Part shown: positions 19,426-27,297 of the stretch, one piece after another
How positions within the stretch are numbered: the stretch's first letter is position 1
Layout of the letters: every line of letters begins with the position of its first letter
Source: Lachnospiraceae bacterium
GTDB taxonomy: Bacteria; Bacillota; Clostridia; Lachnospirales; Lachnospiraceae
Length of the DNA: 64,000 nt
Assembly (NCBI GenBank): GCA_910574805.1
Contig: CAJTCV010000013.1
Location: 62,001 to 126,000 of the forward strand
Reading direction: 5' to 3'
Position numbers and translations under genes: made by a program
The notes under the pieces: model-generated
Told to the model about the DNA's origin: nothing
Databases searched by the model: none
What the model saw: the letters and a program-made list of their open reading frames with translations, nothing else

Positions 19426-19445
19426 GGCGCCCCTGCAGGGGCGCC
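19426..19445. repeat. 20-base perfect palindrome in the PRTase operon leader
   Basis: GGCGCCCCTGCAGGGGCGCC reads identically on both strands. It lies between the predicted promoter and the ATG at 19393, so the mRNA would fold it into a very stable hairpin. There is no T-run after it, so it is not an intrinsic terminator. It could be an mRNA stabiliser or a protein-binding site. Confidence 0.6.
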
Positions 19446-19462
19446 CGCCGCATCTTCCCCCT

Positions 19463-19492
19463 ATTATACCCGTGCACCCCCGCATCTGGCAA
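19463..19492 (-). promoter_or_regulatory. Promoter of the PRTase-TRSP/StiP operon
   Basis: TTGCCA (19487-19492) and TATAAT (19463-19468) on the minus strand are spaced by 18 bases and located 70 bases before the ATG at 19393. The -10 box is consensus in an otherwise very GC-rich stretch. Confidence 0.5.
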
Positions 19493-19530
19493 GGACTTTT
19501 CCGGGCTGCAGGCTGATACCCGTCCGAAGA

Positions 19531-22089
19531 TTATCTCTCCGGATCCGGCGCTCCCTCTTTCATCACCTCATCATAAGCCGCATGCGCCCACAGAAGCTTC
19601 TGCATCCGGACCGCATCAGAGATATCTCCCAGCAGAATCACGCCGCACAGCCGGTCGTTCAGGAAATAATATTTCCGGTACTGTCCCTTCCCCATGTCCT
19701 TCAGCTCCATGGTCTTGTACAGAAGATTGGGATTCTTCCCATTGTCCCCCGCCGCAAAGAGCTCCGTATGCATTCCCCGGAATGTAAGAGAAGGCTCAGA
19801 ACGCACATATACCGCATCCTCTCCGGCGGCTGCGGCTCCTGCCGTCCTGCCCTGCTCCACAGCCTGAGGCCAGATGGCATAATTGACTCCTTCATACTCC
19901 GCACAGTCTCCGCAGGCGTAGATCCCCGGAATACTCGTCTCCATCCGCTCGTTGACGATGACTCCCCGGTTCGTCTCAAGACCTGCCTGCTCTGCAAGAT
20001 ACGTATTTGCACGTATTCCGGCTGAGATCACCACCAGATCCGCAGGGAGAGTTTCCCCATCCGACAGAGTGACGCCTGTCACCTTCTCTTCCCCGTCGAT
20101 GGATGTTACGCCGGCTCCTGTGCGGATACGGATCCCGCTCTTTTCCACAGCGCGTTTCAGCCACTCCCCGGCCTCCTCATCCAGCTGCCGTCCCATGAGC
20201 ATGGGCATGGCTTCCAGCACGGCGACAGACAGACCGGCCTTCTTAATCTCCCAGGCCGCCTCCAGCCCGAGGACGCCTCCGCCGATCACCACCGCGCAGG
20301 TACCGGTCTCCATCAGCCCTTCCAGCCGCTCCACATCGGACAGTCTCCGCACCGCCACCACTTCCGGAAGGCTGCTGCCCGGGATGGGCGGGATAAAGCA
20401 TTCGCTCCCCAGGGCATAGATCAGCCGGTCATAGCACAGGCTGCTGCCGTCTGACAGTTCCACCTCTCCTTCTGCCGGATCTATCCGGACCGCTTCTTTC
20501 CCCAGCATCAGTTCGATCCTTTGCCCGCTGTACCATTCCGGCTCCACGATCCCGATCTGTCCGGCGGTCAGGCGCGACACGATGGCTTTGGTGAGCATGG
20601 GACGGTTGTAGGAGGGATACGGCTCGTTGGAGACCATGATGATCCTGCCGGTCCGGTCTCTTTTCCGGATTTCCTGGGCCGCATAGAAGCCCGCAGCTCC
20701 ATTTCCCAGGATCACATAACAGTCTTTTGTATCCCTGACGTATCCGCTTTTCTCTTCCTCCACCGGAATAAAATGTTTCCGCCCGACCCCGCAGACCGGA
20801 CAGATATCCAGCGAGGCATCGAAGATCTCTCCGCAGACCAGACATTTCACCAGTGTCTTCCTTCCTCTCTTCTCCCCCTTCTCCGGCTCCTTCTCCTGTA
20901 CCATACAGCCGAACCGGTAGCCATATTCGTAGGCTCCCACCAGGTCCGCACTGTCCGGCCTCAGGCGCACCCGGAAGCCCTCCGTCACCTTCAGATTCAG
21001 CTGCTTCAGCCGCTCTGTCAGATGCAGAACTCCTTCTCCGCTCCAGCCGTAGCTGCCGAACGCCCCTGCATACCTGCCTCCATGCGTGACCGGGAACATG
21101 GACAGGGTCAGCTCCCATATGGGCTTTAACGCCTCCCCCAGGATCGTAGGCGTCCCCAGAAGGAAACCATCCGCATGAAGCAGCTCTTCTCTCACCTCTG
21201 CCGCATCTGCCTCCACCATATCGTACAGACGGACCTCCAGATCCCCGCTGTCCCTGATCCCCGCCGCGATCCGCTCCGCCAGCATGCCGGTATAGCCATA
21301 GGCGCTCACATAGGGGATGATCACCGTCTTCTTCGGATACCGCGCCTTCCCTTCGGACCAGCTCTGATACTGCGCCATCACCTGACGGACCCGGTCTCCT
21401 GTCAGTACCGGCCCGTGTCCGGTGGCGAGCATGGAAATATCCATCTTCCGGATCCGCTCAAGCGCCTTCAGCATATACGGCCGGAACGGTCCGATGATAT
21501 TGTCAAAATAATAACGAAGTGCCCTCTGATAATCCTCTTCCTGCCGGATGGCATCCGACACCACCTCCGGCAGACAATAGTGAGATCCGAAAGAATCGCA
21601 GGTCACCAGAATCTGCTCTTCCTCGATAAAGGTATACATGGTGTCCGGCCAGTGCAGATTGGGAACATGAAGAAAATGAAGAGTCCGGCTGCCGATCTCC
21701 ATCTTCTGATCATCTTTGACGGGAAGTCCTGTGAAATCCCGGTTCACGATCTCCCTCAGGAAACCCAGTGCACAGGATGTGGCCAGGATCTTCATCTGCG
21801 GGCTGAAATCAAGAAGCCGTTCCACGCTGCCCGCATGGTCCGGCTCCGTATGGCTTACCACCAGATAATCGATGCGTCGCACATCGATCACCTTTTCTAA
21901 TTTTTCCACATATTCTTCAAAAAATCCTGCCTTCACCGTCTCAAACAGGACGATCCGGTCTCCCGCCTTCATCACATAGGAATTGTAGGTAGTACCGAAC
22001 TCGGTATACATGATAATATCAAATACCCGCAGCTCTGTATCCATGATCCCTGTCCAGTAAAATCCTTCTCTCAGCTGTATCGCGTCCAT
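19531..22089 (-). CDS. Four-domain flavodiiron protein (FDP + short rubredoxin + NADH:rubredoxin oxidoreductase)
   Basis: This 852-residue enzyme reduces O2 (and/or NO) with NADH in anaerobes. In order: a metallo-beta-lactamase-like diiron domain (1-250, ligands in H80-x-E-x-D-H85, later HWPDTM, CDSFGSH and TGHGP); a flavodoxin domain (about 255-400, IPYVSAYGYTGMLA); a rubredoxin-like knuckle of two CxxC pairs only 10 residues apart (near 418-435, CLVC and CPVC); and a pyridine-nucleotide-disulphide-type NADH:rubredoxin oxidoreductase (445-800, GNGAAGFYAA, GGGVLGLEAA, GIYACGDCAE). This short-spaced arrangement matches the class F enzymes of Clostridia, so electron transfer from NADH can be wholly internal. 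ATG 22089 follows GGAGG. Confidence 0.95.
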   Translation of the reverse strand: MDAIQLREGFYWTGIMDTELRVFDIIMYTEFGTTYNSYVMKAGDRIVLFETVKAGFFEEYVEKLEKVIDVRRIDYLVVSHTEPDHAGSVERLLDFSPQMKILATSCALGFLREIVNRDFTGLPVKDDQKMEIGSRTLHFLHVPNLHWPDTMYTFIEEEQILVTCDSFGSHYCLPEVVSDAIRQEEDYQRALRYYFDNIIGPFRPYMLKALERIRKMDISMLATGHGPVLTGDRVRQVMAQYQSWSEGKARYPKKTVIIPYVSAYGYTGMLAERIAAGIRDSGDLEVRLYDMVEADAAEVREELLHADGFLLGTPTILGEALKPIWELTLSMFPVTHGGRYAGAFGSYGWSGEGVLHLTERLKQLNLKVTEGFRVRLRPDSADLVGAYEYGYRFGCMVQEKEPEKGEKRGRKTLVKCLVCGEIFDASLDICPVCGVGRKHFIPVEEEKSGYVRDTKDCYVILGNGAAGFYAAQEIRKRDRTGRIIMVSNEPYPSYNRPMLTKAIVSRLTAGQIGIVEPEWYSGQRIELMLGKEAVRIDPAEGEVELSDGSSLCYDRLIYALGSECFIPPIPGSSLPEVVAVRRLSDVERLEGLMETGTCAVVIGGGVLGLEAAWEIKKAGLSVAVLEAMPMLMGRQLDEEAGEWLKRAVEKSGIRIRTGAGVTSIDGEEKVTGVTLSDGETLPADLVVISAGIRANTYLAEQAGLETNRGVIVNERMETSIPGIYACGDCAEYEGVNYAIWPQAVEQGRTAGAAAAGEDAVYVRSEPSLTFRGMHTELFAAGDNGKNPNLLYKTMELKDMGKGQYRKYYFLNDRLCGVILLGDISDAVRMQKLLWAHAAYDEVMKEGAPDPER

Positions 22090-22177
22090 GGAGCGCCTCC
22101 TTCACATTAATCTGATCTCTCTATTATGTGCAGAAAATGCCCCTGTGATTCCTGATTACTGACAGGGAAATGCTGAT

Positions 22178-23077
22178 TTAATCAGCGCTTCCATAGTTTT
22201 CCGTCTCCGCCCTGGACGGTATGGAGGTCTGGCTTCCCAGCTTCTGTACGGAAAGCGCAGCCGCAGCCGAGCCAAGCCGCAGATTTTCCTTCAGAGAATA
22301 TCCCCGGTACAGCCCATAGGCGAAGGCCCCGTGAAAAATATCTCCCGCCCCGGTGGAATCCACCGCCCGGACCTGATACGCCGGAAGATGACAGAGCGTC
22401 CCGTCCTCCTCCCGGTACAGAAGCCCCCGGGCGCCCAGCGTGACCACCGCGCGCTTCCGGTTGATCTGCTCCACTTCTCCAAAAATCTCTTCACACAGCT
22501 TCCAGTCGGACAGATCCGCCTGCTTCCCGGTATACTGTCTGGCAAAATCTTCTGAACAGACCAGATAGTCCGTTTCTTTCGCCACCGCATACGTACAGTC
22601 CCTGAATGTTCCGGCATCGATCACCGACACGGCATCAGGAAACGCATGCATCAGCTCCAGGCTGATCCTTTCCTCATGTCCGTCCGTCAGGATCACCTTC
22701 GGCTGCTCCGGGGGGACGGGATAGTTCACCTCCCCTCTTATGCCCGGAAAGTTAAAGAGAGTTCTGCTGCCATTTTCTTTTCCGGCGATAATCAGGCTGT
22801 ACGGCGTCTCCATCCCCGGGTCCCGGATCAGGAAGTCCGTCTTTGCCCCGGACGCCCGCAGAATGCTTTTCAGTGACTCTCCGTAAGGATCTTCTCCGAT
22901 CCGGGAGATCAGCTGCACCGGAGCGCCCCACATGGCGCACAGACACGCCGCATTGAATGCCGGTCCGCCTCCGCACTCATGCCGGCCGGTAATCCGGTAT
23001 TTCCGGTTCTCCACCAGCGGCTCCTTCAGAGGAATCGTAATATCATAGGCCGACTGCCCCACACAAAAAATGCTCAT
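22178..23077 (-). CDS. PfkB-family carbohydrate kinase
   Basis: This 299-residue ribokinase-fold sugar or nucleoside kinase has the N-terminal signature GGGPAFNAACLCAMWGA and the C-terminal catalytic motif DSTGAGDIFHGAFAYGL, with the DTGAGD Asp base and anion hole (here STGAGD after Val-Asp). The substrate cannot be told from sequence. It starts 4 bases after the P-loop kinase gene and lies downstream of the PTS/aldolase operon, so a ketose or sugar-phosphate substrate is a reasonable guess. Confidence 0.9.
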   Translation of the reverse strand: MSIFCVGQSAYDITIPLKEPLVENRKYRITGRHECGGGPAFNAACLCAMWGAPVQLISRIGEDPYGESLKSILRASGAKTDFLIRDPGMETPYSLIIAGKENGSRTLFNFPGIRGEVNYPVPPEQPKVILTDGHEERISLELMHAFPDAVSVIDAGTFRDCTYAVAKETDYLVCSEDFARQYTGKQADLSDWKLCEEIFGEVEQINRKRAVVTLGARGLLYREEDGTLCHLPAYQVRAVDSTGAGDIFHGAFAYGLYRGYSLKENLRLGSAAAALSVQKLGSQTSIPSRAETENYGSAD

Positions 23078-23080
23078 CTT

Positions 23081-23695
23081 CTATACCTCTCCTTCCAGAA
23101 GCTTCTGCAGCTGATCCAGAATCCCCGGATAATCGATCTTCGCATAATCGGTCACATCGATCTCCACCAGATGCCCCAGTTCAAACCGGTCATACCCTCT
23201 GGTAAGACACCGTTCCCTGAAGATCTCATAAGTCACCAGACAGTCCGCCTCTTTTCGGTCCTCCATCCGGTCCCCTTTGTGGTAGCGGCTCACCAGATGC
23301 CCCAGGTGCCGGTCCGGATTCACATCCCGGCTTCTGGAACGCTCATACAGCACATCAATGTCGCCGGTCAGCCGGAATGTAACGACCTGATAGTTGTTTT
23401 TTTCTGCAACAGACCGGATCCGGTCCTTCTGCTTGTCACTGAACGGATAATCCGAGATAATCTGCTCTCCCGCCCTCATCTGCCGGTCCATCCGGTCATA
23501 ATAGCATTCCCAGCTCTTCATCTCCAGCGCCGTCTTTTCCTCCATATTATCAAATCCATATTCATCCCACAAGGCCTCTTTTAATTCATCCTGGGACAGT
23601 ATGCGAAATTCCGGATACCTGCTGCATATTTTATTACAGAGAAAAGATTTCCCCGTGGCAGGATAGCCTGCCAGCAGTATAAGCGTCTTTTTCAT
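23081..23695 (-). CDS. P-loop kinase-like ATP-binding protein
   Basis: This 204-residue protein has a Walker A motif at its N-terminus (AGYPATGKSFLCNKI) and the compact size of zeta-toxin/nucleoside-kinase-type AAA_33 proteins. Conserved-looking segments are SQDELKEALWDEYGF and SDYPFSDKQKDRIR, the latter probably a lid or substrate region. The substrate is unknown. It lies between the aldolase terminator and pfkB, with a GGAGGAGATG ribosome site. With pfkB it likely forms a two-gene unit that is partly fed by read-through from the PTS operon. Confidence 0.78.
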   Translation of the reverse strand: MKKTLILLAGYPATGKSFLCNKICSRYPEFRILSQDELKEALWDEYGFDNMEEKTALEMKSWECYYDRMDRQMRAGEQIISDYPFSDKQKDRIRSVAEKNNYQVVTFRLTGDIDVLYERSRSRDVNPDRHLGHLVSRYHKGDRMEDRKEADCLVTYEIFRERCLTRGYDRFELGHLVEIDVTDYAKIDYPGILDQLQKLLEGEV

Positions 23696-23723
23696 TTTCC
23701 CATCTCCTCCTTCTCCTGCCGGT

Positions 23724-23764
23724 ACAAAATATGGGACATCCGGACCTCCCCGGACATCCCATAT
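23724..23764 (-). terminator. Intrinsic terminator after the aldolase gene
   Basis: Downstream of the aldolase stop (minus strand) an inverted repeat pairs ATATGGGA with TCCCATAT and TCCGG with CCGGA, with a CA/CA mismatch between them, and is followed by TTTTGT. It probably reduces rather than abolishes transcription into the kinase genes, since only about 30 bases follow before the next ATG. Confidence 0.65.
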
Positions 23765-23790
23765 CCCACACTTCCTCCGTCTCCTGCCGC

Positions 23791-24636
23791 CTACAGCCTG
23801 AACAGGGAAGCTTTCTCTTTCACGATCTCTTTGATCCGGTCATTTGCAGGCCCCAGCAGGGTGCGCAGAGAAGTAAGGGGCGTCACTCCTTCTGCCGTAA
23901 ATGTCCGGCTCACTACCTCAATATAAGATTTATTCAGTTCTGTTCCTACATTGATCTTCTTCATGCCCTCGCGGACGCAGCGCTTCATATCTTCATCTGA
24001 TACACCGGTGCCTCCGTGAAGCACAAGACCGGTATCCCCAAGCTTCGCTCTCAGTTCCTGCAGCAGCTCATAGTTGATCTTCGCCTTGGACTTATACTGC
24101 CCGTGGGTCGTACCTATGGACACCGCCAGAGCGTCCACTCCGGTCTCCGTGGCAAAATAAAGCGCATCCTCCGGCTTTGTATACATCGCTGCATCCTTCG
24201 CAACCACGACGCCTTCCTCAGCTCCGCCGATGGAACCAACTTCGCCTTCCACCGATACCTCTCTCTCATGGGCATATGCCACGACCTCTCTGGTATTTTT
24301 GATATTCTCCTCGATGGGAAGAGAAGAACCGTCGTACATAACAGAAGAGTATCCACAGTCAATGGCTTTTTTCAGCGCCTCGATGCTCTTGCAGTGATCC
24401 ATGTGAAGAGCTACACTGACAGTGGATTTCTCAGCCAGCGCCTTCACTGCTGCGATCAGAGTTTCAAACCCGATATACTCTGCAGTCCCCAGAGAGGTCT
24501 GGAGGATAACCGGTACATTCAGCTCTTCCGCCCCATGGACCATGGACGGCACCATCTCCAGACAATGCACATTGAATGCTCCTACCGCACCCTTTCCTTC
24601 ATTCTCTTTAAACAGTTCTATTAGATTTTTATACAT
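23791..24636 (-). CDS. Class II ketose-bisphosphate aldolase (FbaA/GatY/KbaY type)
   Basis: This 281-residue Zn-dependent aldolase cleaves ketose 1,6-bisphosphates to DHAP and an aldehyde. The metal and catalytic motifs are visible: ALHMDHCKS (Asp/His), VEGEVGSIGG, GTTHGQYKSKAKINYELL (His ligand), VLHGGTGVSDEDM (His ligand) and KINVGTELNK (phosphate site). It is encoded directly after the PTS permease genes, so it probably finishes catabolism of the imported, phosphorylated sugar. The specific ketose (fructose, tagatose or other) cannot be assigned. Confidence 0.92.
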   Translation of the reverse strand: MYKNLIELFKENEGKGAVGAFNVHCLEMVPSMVHGAEELNVPVILQTSLGTAEYIGFETLIAAVKALAEKSTVSVALHMDHCKSIEALKKAIDCGYSSVMYDGSSLPIEENIKNTREVVAYAHEREVSVEGEVGSIGGAEEGVVVAKDAAMYTKPEDALYFATETGVDALAVSIGTTHGQYKSKAKINYELLQELRAKLGDTGLVLHGGTGVSDEDMKRCVREGMKKINVGTELNKSYIEVVSRTFTAEGVTPLTSLRTLLGPANDRIKEIVKEKASLFRL

Positions 24637-24655
24637 GTTCCCCTTATCTCCTTAC

Positions 24656-25048
24656 TTATATTTTTCCGCGGATCACATCTTTGGACATCTGCATCAGATT
24701 CTGGACTTTGTCCATATATTCCGTAAGCTTTGCATCATCCTTCGCCTCTGCTGCCGCCTGACGCTTCTGGTTGTACAGCTTCAGAAGGTCTGTATAGGCT
24801 TTGCCCAGCTGACGGTCTTCCTCCAGGCTCATCTCATAATAATGGATTGCCTGATCCTGCTCCTCCGCCTGGAAGAAACAGGAGCCGATCTCATTGAGCA
24901 GCGCTGTCTTCTCTTTCTTATCCTGTACCCCTTCCAGCTTCCGGATCAGTTCCTCCGCCTTCTTCAGAAGTTCTTCCCTGTCAGGCTTTGCCGCCGACTC
25001 TGTTTTCTTCTGTTCTGATTCTGTTTTTTTCTTTCCAAAAAAGAACAT
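24656..25048 (-). CDS. Small TPR-like protein in the PTS operon
   Basis: This 130-residue, highly charged helical protein begins with an aromatic tract (MFFFGKKK) and has one or two TPR-like helix pairs (KKAEELIRKLEGVQ; AIHYYEMSLEEDRQLGKAYTDLLKLY). There are no enzyme motifs. It lies between the EIIC and aldolase genes with a strong GGAGGAAG ribosome site, so it is translated as part of the operon. It may be a small scaffold or membrane-peripheral factor; function unknown. Confidence 0.75.
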   Translation of the reverse strand: MFFFGKKKTESEQKKTESAAKPDREELLKKAEELIRKLEGVQDKKEKTALLNEIGSCFFQAEEQDQAIHYYEMSLEEDRQLGKAYTDLLKLYNQKRQAAAEAKDDAKLTEYMDKVQNLMQMSKDVIRGKI

Positions 25049-25083
25049 TGCACTTCCTCCATTCTCTCCGGCTCAGATACTCA

Positions 25084-26364
25084 TCAGAAGAAGCCAACTA
25101 CGGACTTAATCAGCATGAAGAAGAATCCGGTGATAATAGTATCCACGTCCGTACAGGTAACATTTACAAACCCGATCTGCGCAAGCATGGGAGAAAGCAT
25201 TGCCGGCAGAATCATGATAAAAATACCGTGCACGATACAGCCGATCACCACGCCCCGGCGTCCGCCCATCTGATTTGCAAAGATTCCGGCCGTGCCGCCT
25301 GCAAAGAAGTTGCTCATAACTCCCGGAATTACAAATGCGCCGAAGATGGGAGAGATCAGCATACCGATCAGAGAACCGATGGTCGTGAACACAAACCCGA
25401 GAATGACGGAATTTGGTGCATACGGGAACAGCACCGGGCAGTCCAGCGCCGGCTTGGAGTCCGGAACCAGCTTCATGGAGATTCCCTGGAATGCCGGGAC
25501 GATCTCAGCCAGCAGCATACGTACTCCGGCCATCAATACATACAGACCGGTTACAAACTGCAGTGCCTGAAGAAATGCATAGACAATATGATTCGTACTT
25601 CCGGCAAACGGCGCACAGGCTTCTGCTCCTGCGAAAGCTGCGGTAATCAGATAGAACGGGATCATAACCGTCATAACGGACAGATACGTATCCTGCAGAA
25701 ACTCCAGGCTCTTGGGAAGCTGAATATCTTCTGCGGATTTGCTCTTGTCACCGGTCACCTTTGCCACCATTGCAGAGACAATATAACCGACGGTGCACAG
25801 ATGCCCCAGTGCGATATCATCCGATCCCGTGATCTGCCGCATGATCGGCTGTGCCAGCGCCGGCATCAGCGTCGCAAACACACCGCCTACAATACTGCCG
25901 ATAAGGATCAGCGGCAGTCCGCGGAGTCCCAGGAAATACGCAAATACAACGCAGAGCGTAGATTCCCAGAGCAGTGCCTGTCCGGTAAGGAAGATATACT
26001 TGAACTTCGTCACGCGAGCCAGAATCACATTGACCACGAAGATACCTGCCAGCGTGATGGCAATCTCTCCGCCCAGTCCCAGATCACTCATGGCCTGGCC
26101 GTTGATGGCTTCGATGGAAGCGACCACTGCGCCCTCTTTCATATGGAACGCCGCATTGAACGCAGCTCCGAAGAACGTCAGAGACGACTGAATCACAGAT
26201 GAGCCGGCTGACAGCACAAGAAAGCCCAGCATGGTCTTCAGGGTTCCGGATACGACAGTCCCTGCGGATTTCTTCTGAAGCGCCAGACCAAGACACGCGA
26301 TCAGACCGATCACGACTGCTGCCTGTGTCAGAATGTTATTGATGATAAAATTCAATACTACCAT
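25084..26364 (-). CDS. PTS ascorbate-type EIIC permease (UlaA/SgaT family)
   Basis: This 426-residue membrane protein has about ten or eleven hydrophobic segments and forms the substrate channel of an ascorbate-superfamily PTS. The N-terminus (ILTQAAVVIGLIACLGLALQ) and KTMLGFLVLSAGSSVI are characteristic of UlaA/SgaT proteins, with a later FGAFVIPGVMSNFFAGGTAGIF stretch. It works with the EIIB and EIIA encoded just upstream. The substrate may be L-ascorbate or another acid sugar, but a ketose-bisphosphate aldolase in place of ula genes suggests something different (inference). Confidence 0.9.
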   Translation of the reverse strand: MVVLNFIINNILTQAAVVIGLIACLGLALQKKSAGTVVSGTLKTMLGFLVLSAGSSVIQSSLTFFGAAFNAAFHMKEGAVVASIEAINGQAMSDLGLGGEIAITLAGIFVVNVILARVTKFKYIFLTGQALLWESTLCVVFAYFLGLRGLPLILIGSIVGGVFATLMPALAQPIMRQITGSDDIALGHLCTVGYIVSAMVAKVTGDKSKSAEDIQLPKSLEFLQDTYLSVMTVMIPFYLITAAFAGAEACAPFAGSTNHIVYAFLQALQFVTGLYVLMAGVRMLLAEIVPAFQGISMKLVPDSKPALDCPVLFPYAPNSVILGFVFTTIGSLIGMLISPIFGAFVIPGVMSNFFAGGTAGIFANQMGGRRGVVIGCIVHGIFIMILPAMLSPMLAQIGFVNVTCTDVDTIITGFFFMLIKSVVGFF

Positions 26365-26403
26365 AGATATTTCCCCCTCTTTTTCTCAGTGTTCTTTCCG
26401 GGC

Positions 26404-26694
26404 TCAAAGCACACCCAGTTCTTTTAATACCGGCGTCAGCTTTTCCCGGATCTCGTTTTTGTCCACCAGACGATTCAGGAAGATCGCCGGGCAGTCATAG
26501 GTAATCCGTTCAAACTGTTTCTCAAAGTTCTTGCCTGAGAGAATGATATCCGCCTTCTGGCCTGCCACACTTGAGATATCCGTGTGGTCCAGTTTCGCTT
26601 CCACTCCCAGCTCCTTCAGTACGGCCTCCACGCTCATCTGGCATGCAAAGCTGCTTCCAAGCCCTGCGCCGCATACAGTTAAAATATTCAGCAT
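26404..26694 (-). CDS. PTS EIIB component (lactose/ascorbate type)
   Basis: This 96-residue phosphocarrier has the phosphocysteine loop near the N-terminus, ILTVCGAGLGSS, with Cys8 as phospho-acceptor. It is typical of SgaB/UlaB. It passes phosphate from EIIA to the incoming sugar at EIIC. It overlaps the EIIA gene by 7 bases, which suggests translational coupling. Confidence 0.92.
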   Translation of the reverse strand: MLNILTVCGAGLGSSFACQMSVEAVLKELGVEAKLDHTDISSVAGQKADIILSGKNFEKQFERITYDCPAIFLNRLVDKNEIREKLTPVLKELGVL

Positions 26695-27155
26695 ACCTCT
26701 GTCCTCCTTTCTTTTTCTTCCGCCAGCAGAAATTCATAGATCTCTTCTGCCGACTCAGCTTCCACAAGTTCCCTGATCTTAGACTCATCAAGAAATATGG
26801 AGGCCAGCACCTGCATCACATCCAGATGCGAATTGGCATCCGTTGCCGCAAGTGCAATCAGTAATCTTACCGGAAAACAGTCTTCCGAGAACCGGACCGG
26901 CTCCCGTACAACTGTGACTGCCAGCTGTTTTCTGATCACACCCTGTTCCGGTCTTCCGTGGATCAGCGCAATGTCTTCTGTCAGCACATAATAGGGACCG
27001 ATCTCTTCCGTACTGCGGATGATCTCATCTGCGTACCTTGGTTCCACATAACCGCCGCAAATCAGCGGCTCCAGGCTCACATGTATCGCCTGCTGCCAGT
27101 CTTCCACCCGGTCAAGGATCCTTACATTTTCCCGCCTGAGCATTTCCGAGATCAT
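26688..27155 (-). CDS. PTS EIIA component (mannitol/fructose-like, PTS_EIIA_2)
   Basis: This 155-residue EIIA domain has its phospho-histidine in the segment EDIALIHGRPEQGV and the family motif LIALAATDANSHLDVMQ. It receives phosphate from HPr (also in this window at 47.5 kb) and hands it to EIIB. The start ATG 27155 has a full AAGGAGGG ribosome site. It is first structural gene of the PTS operon behind the BglG-type regulator. Confidence 0.92.
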   Translation of the reverse strand: MISEMLRRENVRILDRVEDWQQAIHVSLEPLICGGYVEPRYADEIIRSTEEIGPYYVLTEDIALIHGRPEQGVIRKQLAVTVVREPVRFSEDCFPVRLLIALAATDANSHLDVMQVLASIFLDESKIRELVEAESAEEIYEFLLAEEKERRTEVC

Positions 27156-27297
27156 CTGTCAACCCTCCTTTGCCTTTGATCTATCTGCATTGTAGCACTC
27201 TGTTTTTCCCTGTTGAAGTCCAAGTATTGTCACTTATTTGTGAAATATGTTGTATCCTCATCTCATTTCCTTCTTTCCGTTGTGGAATCTGTCCTGC

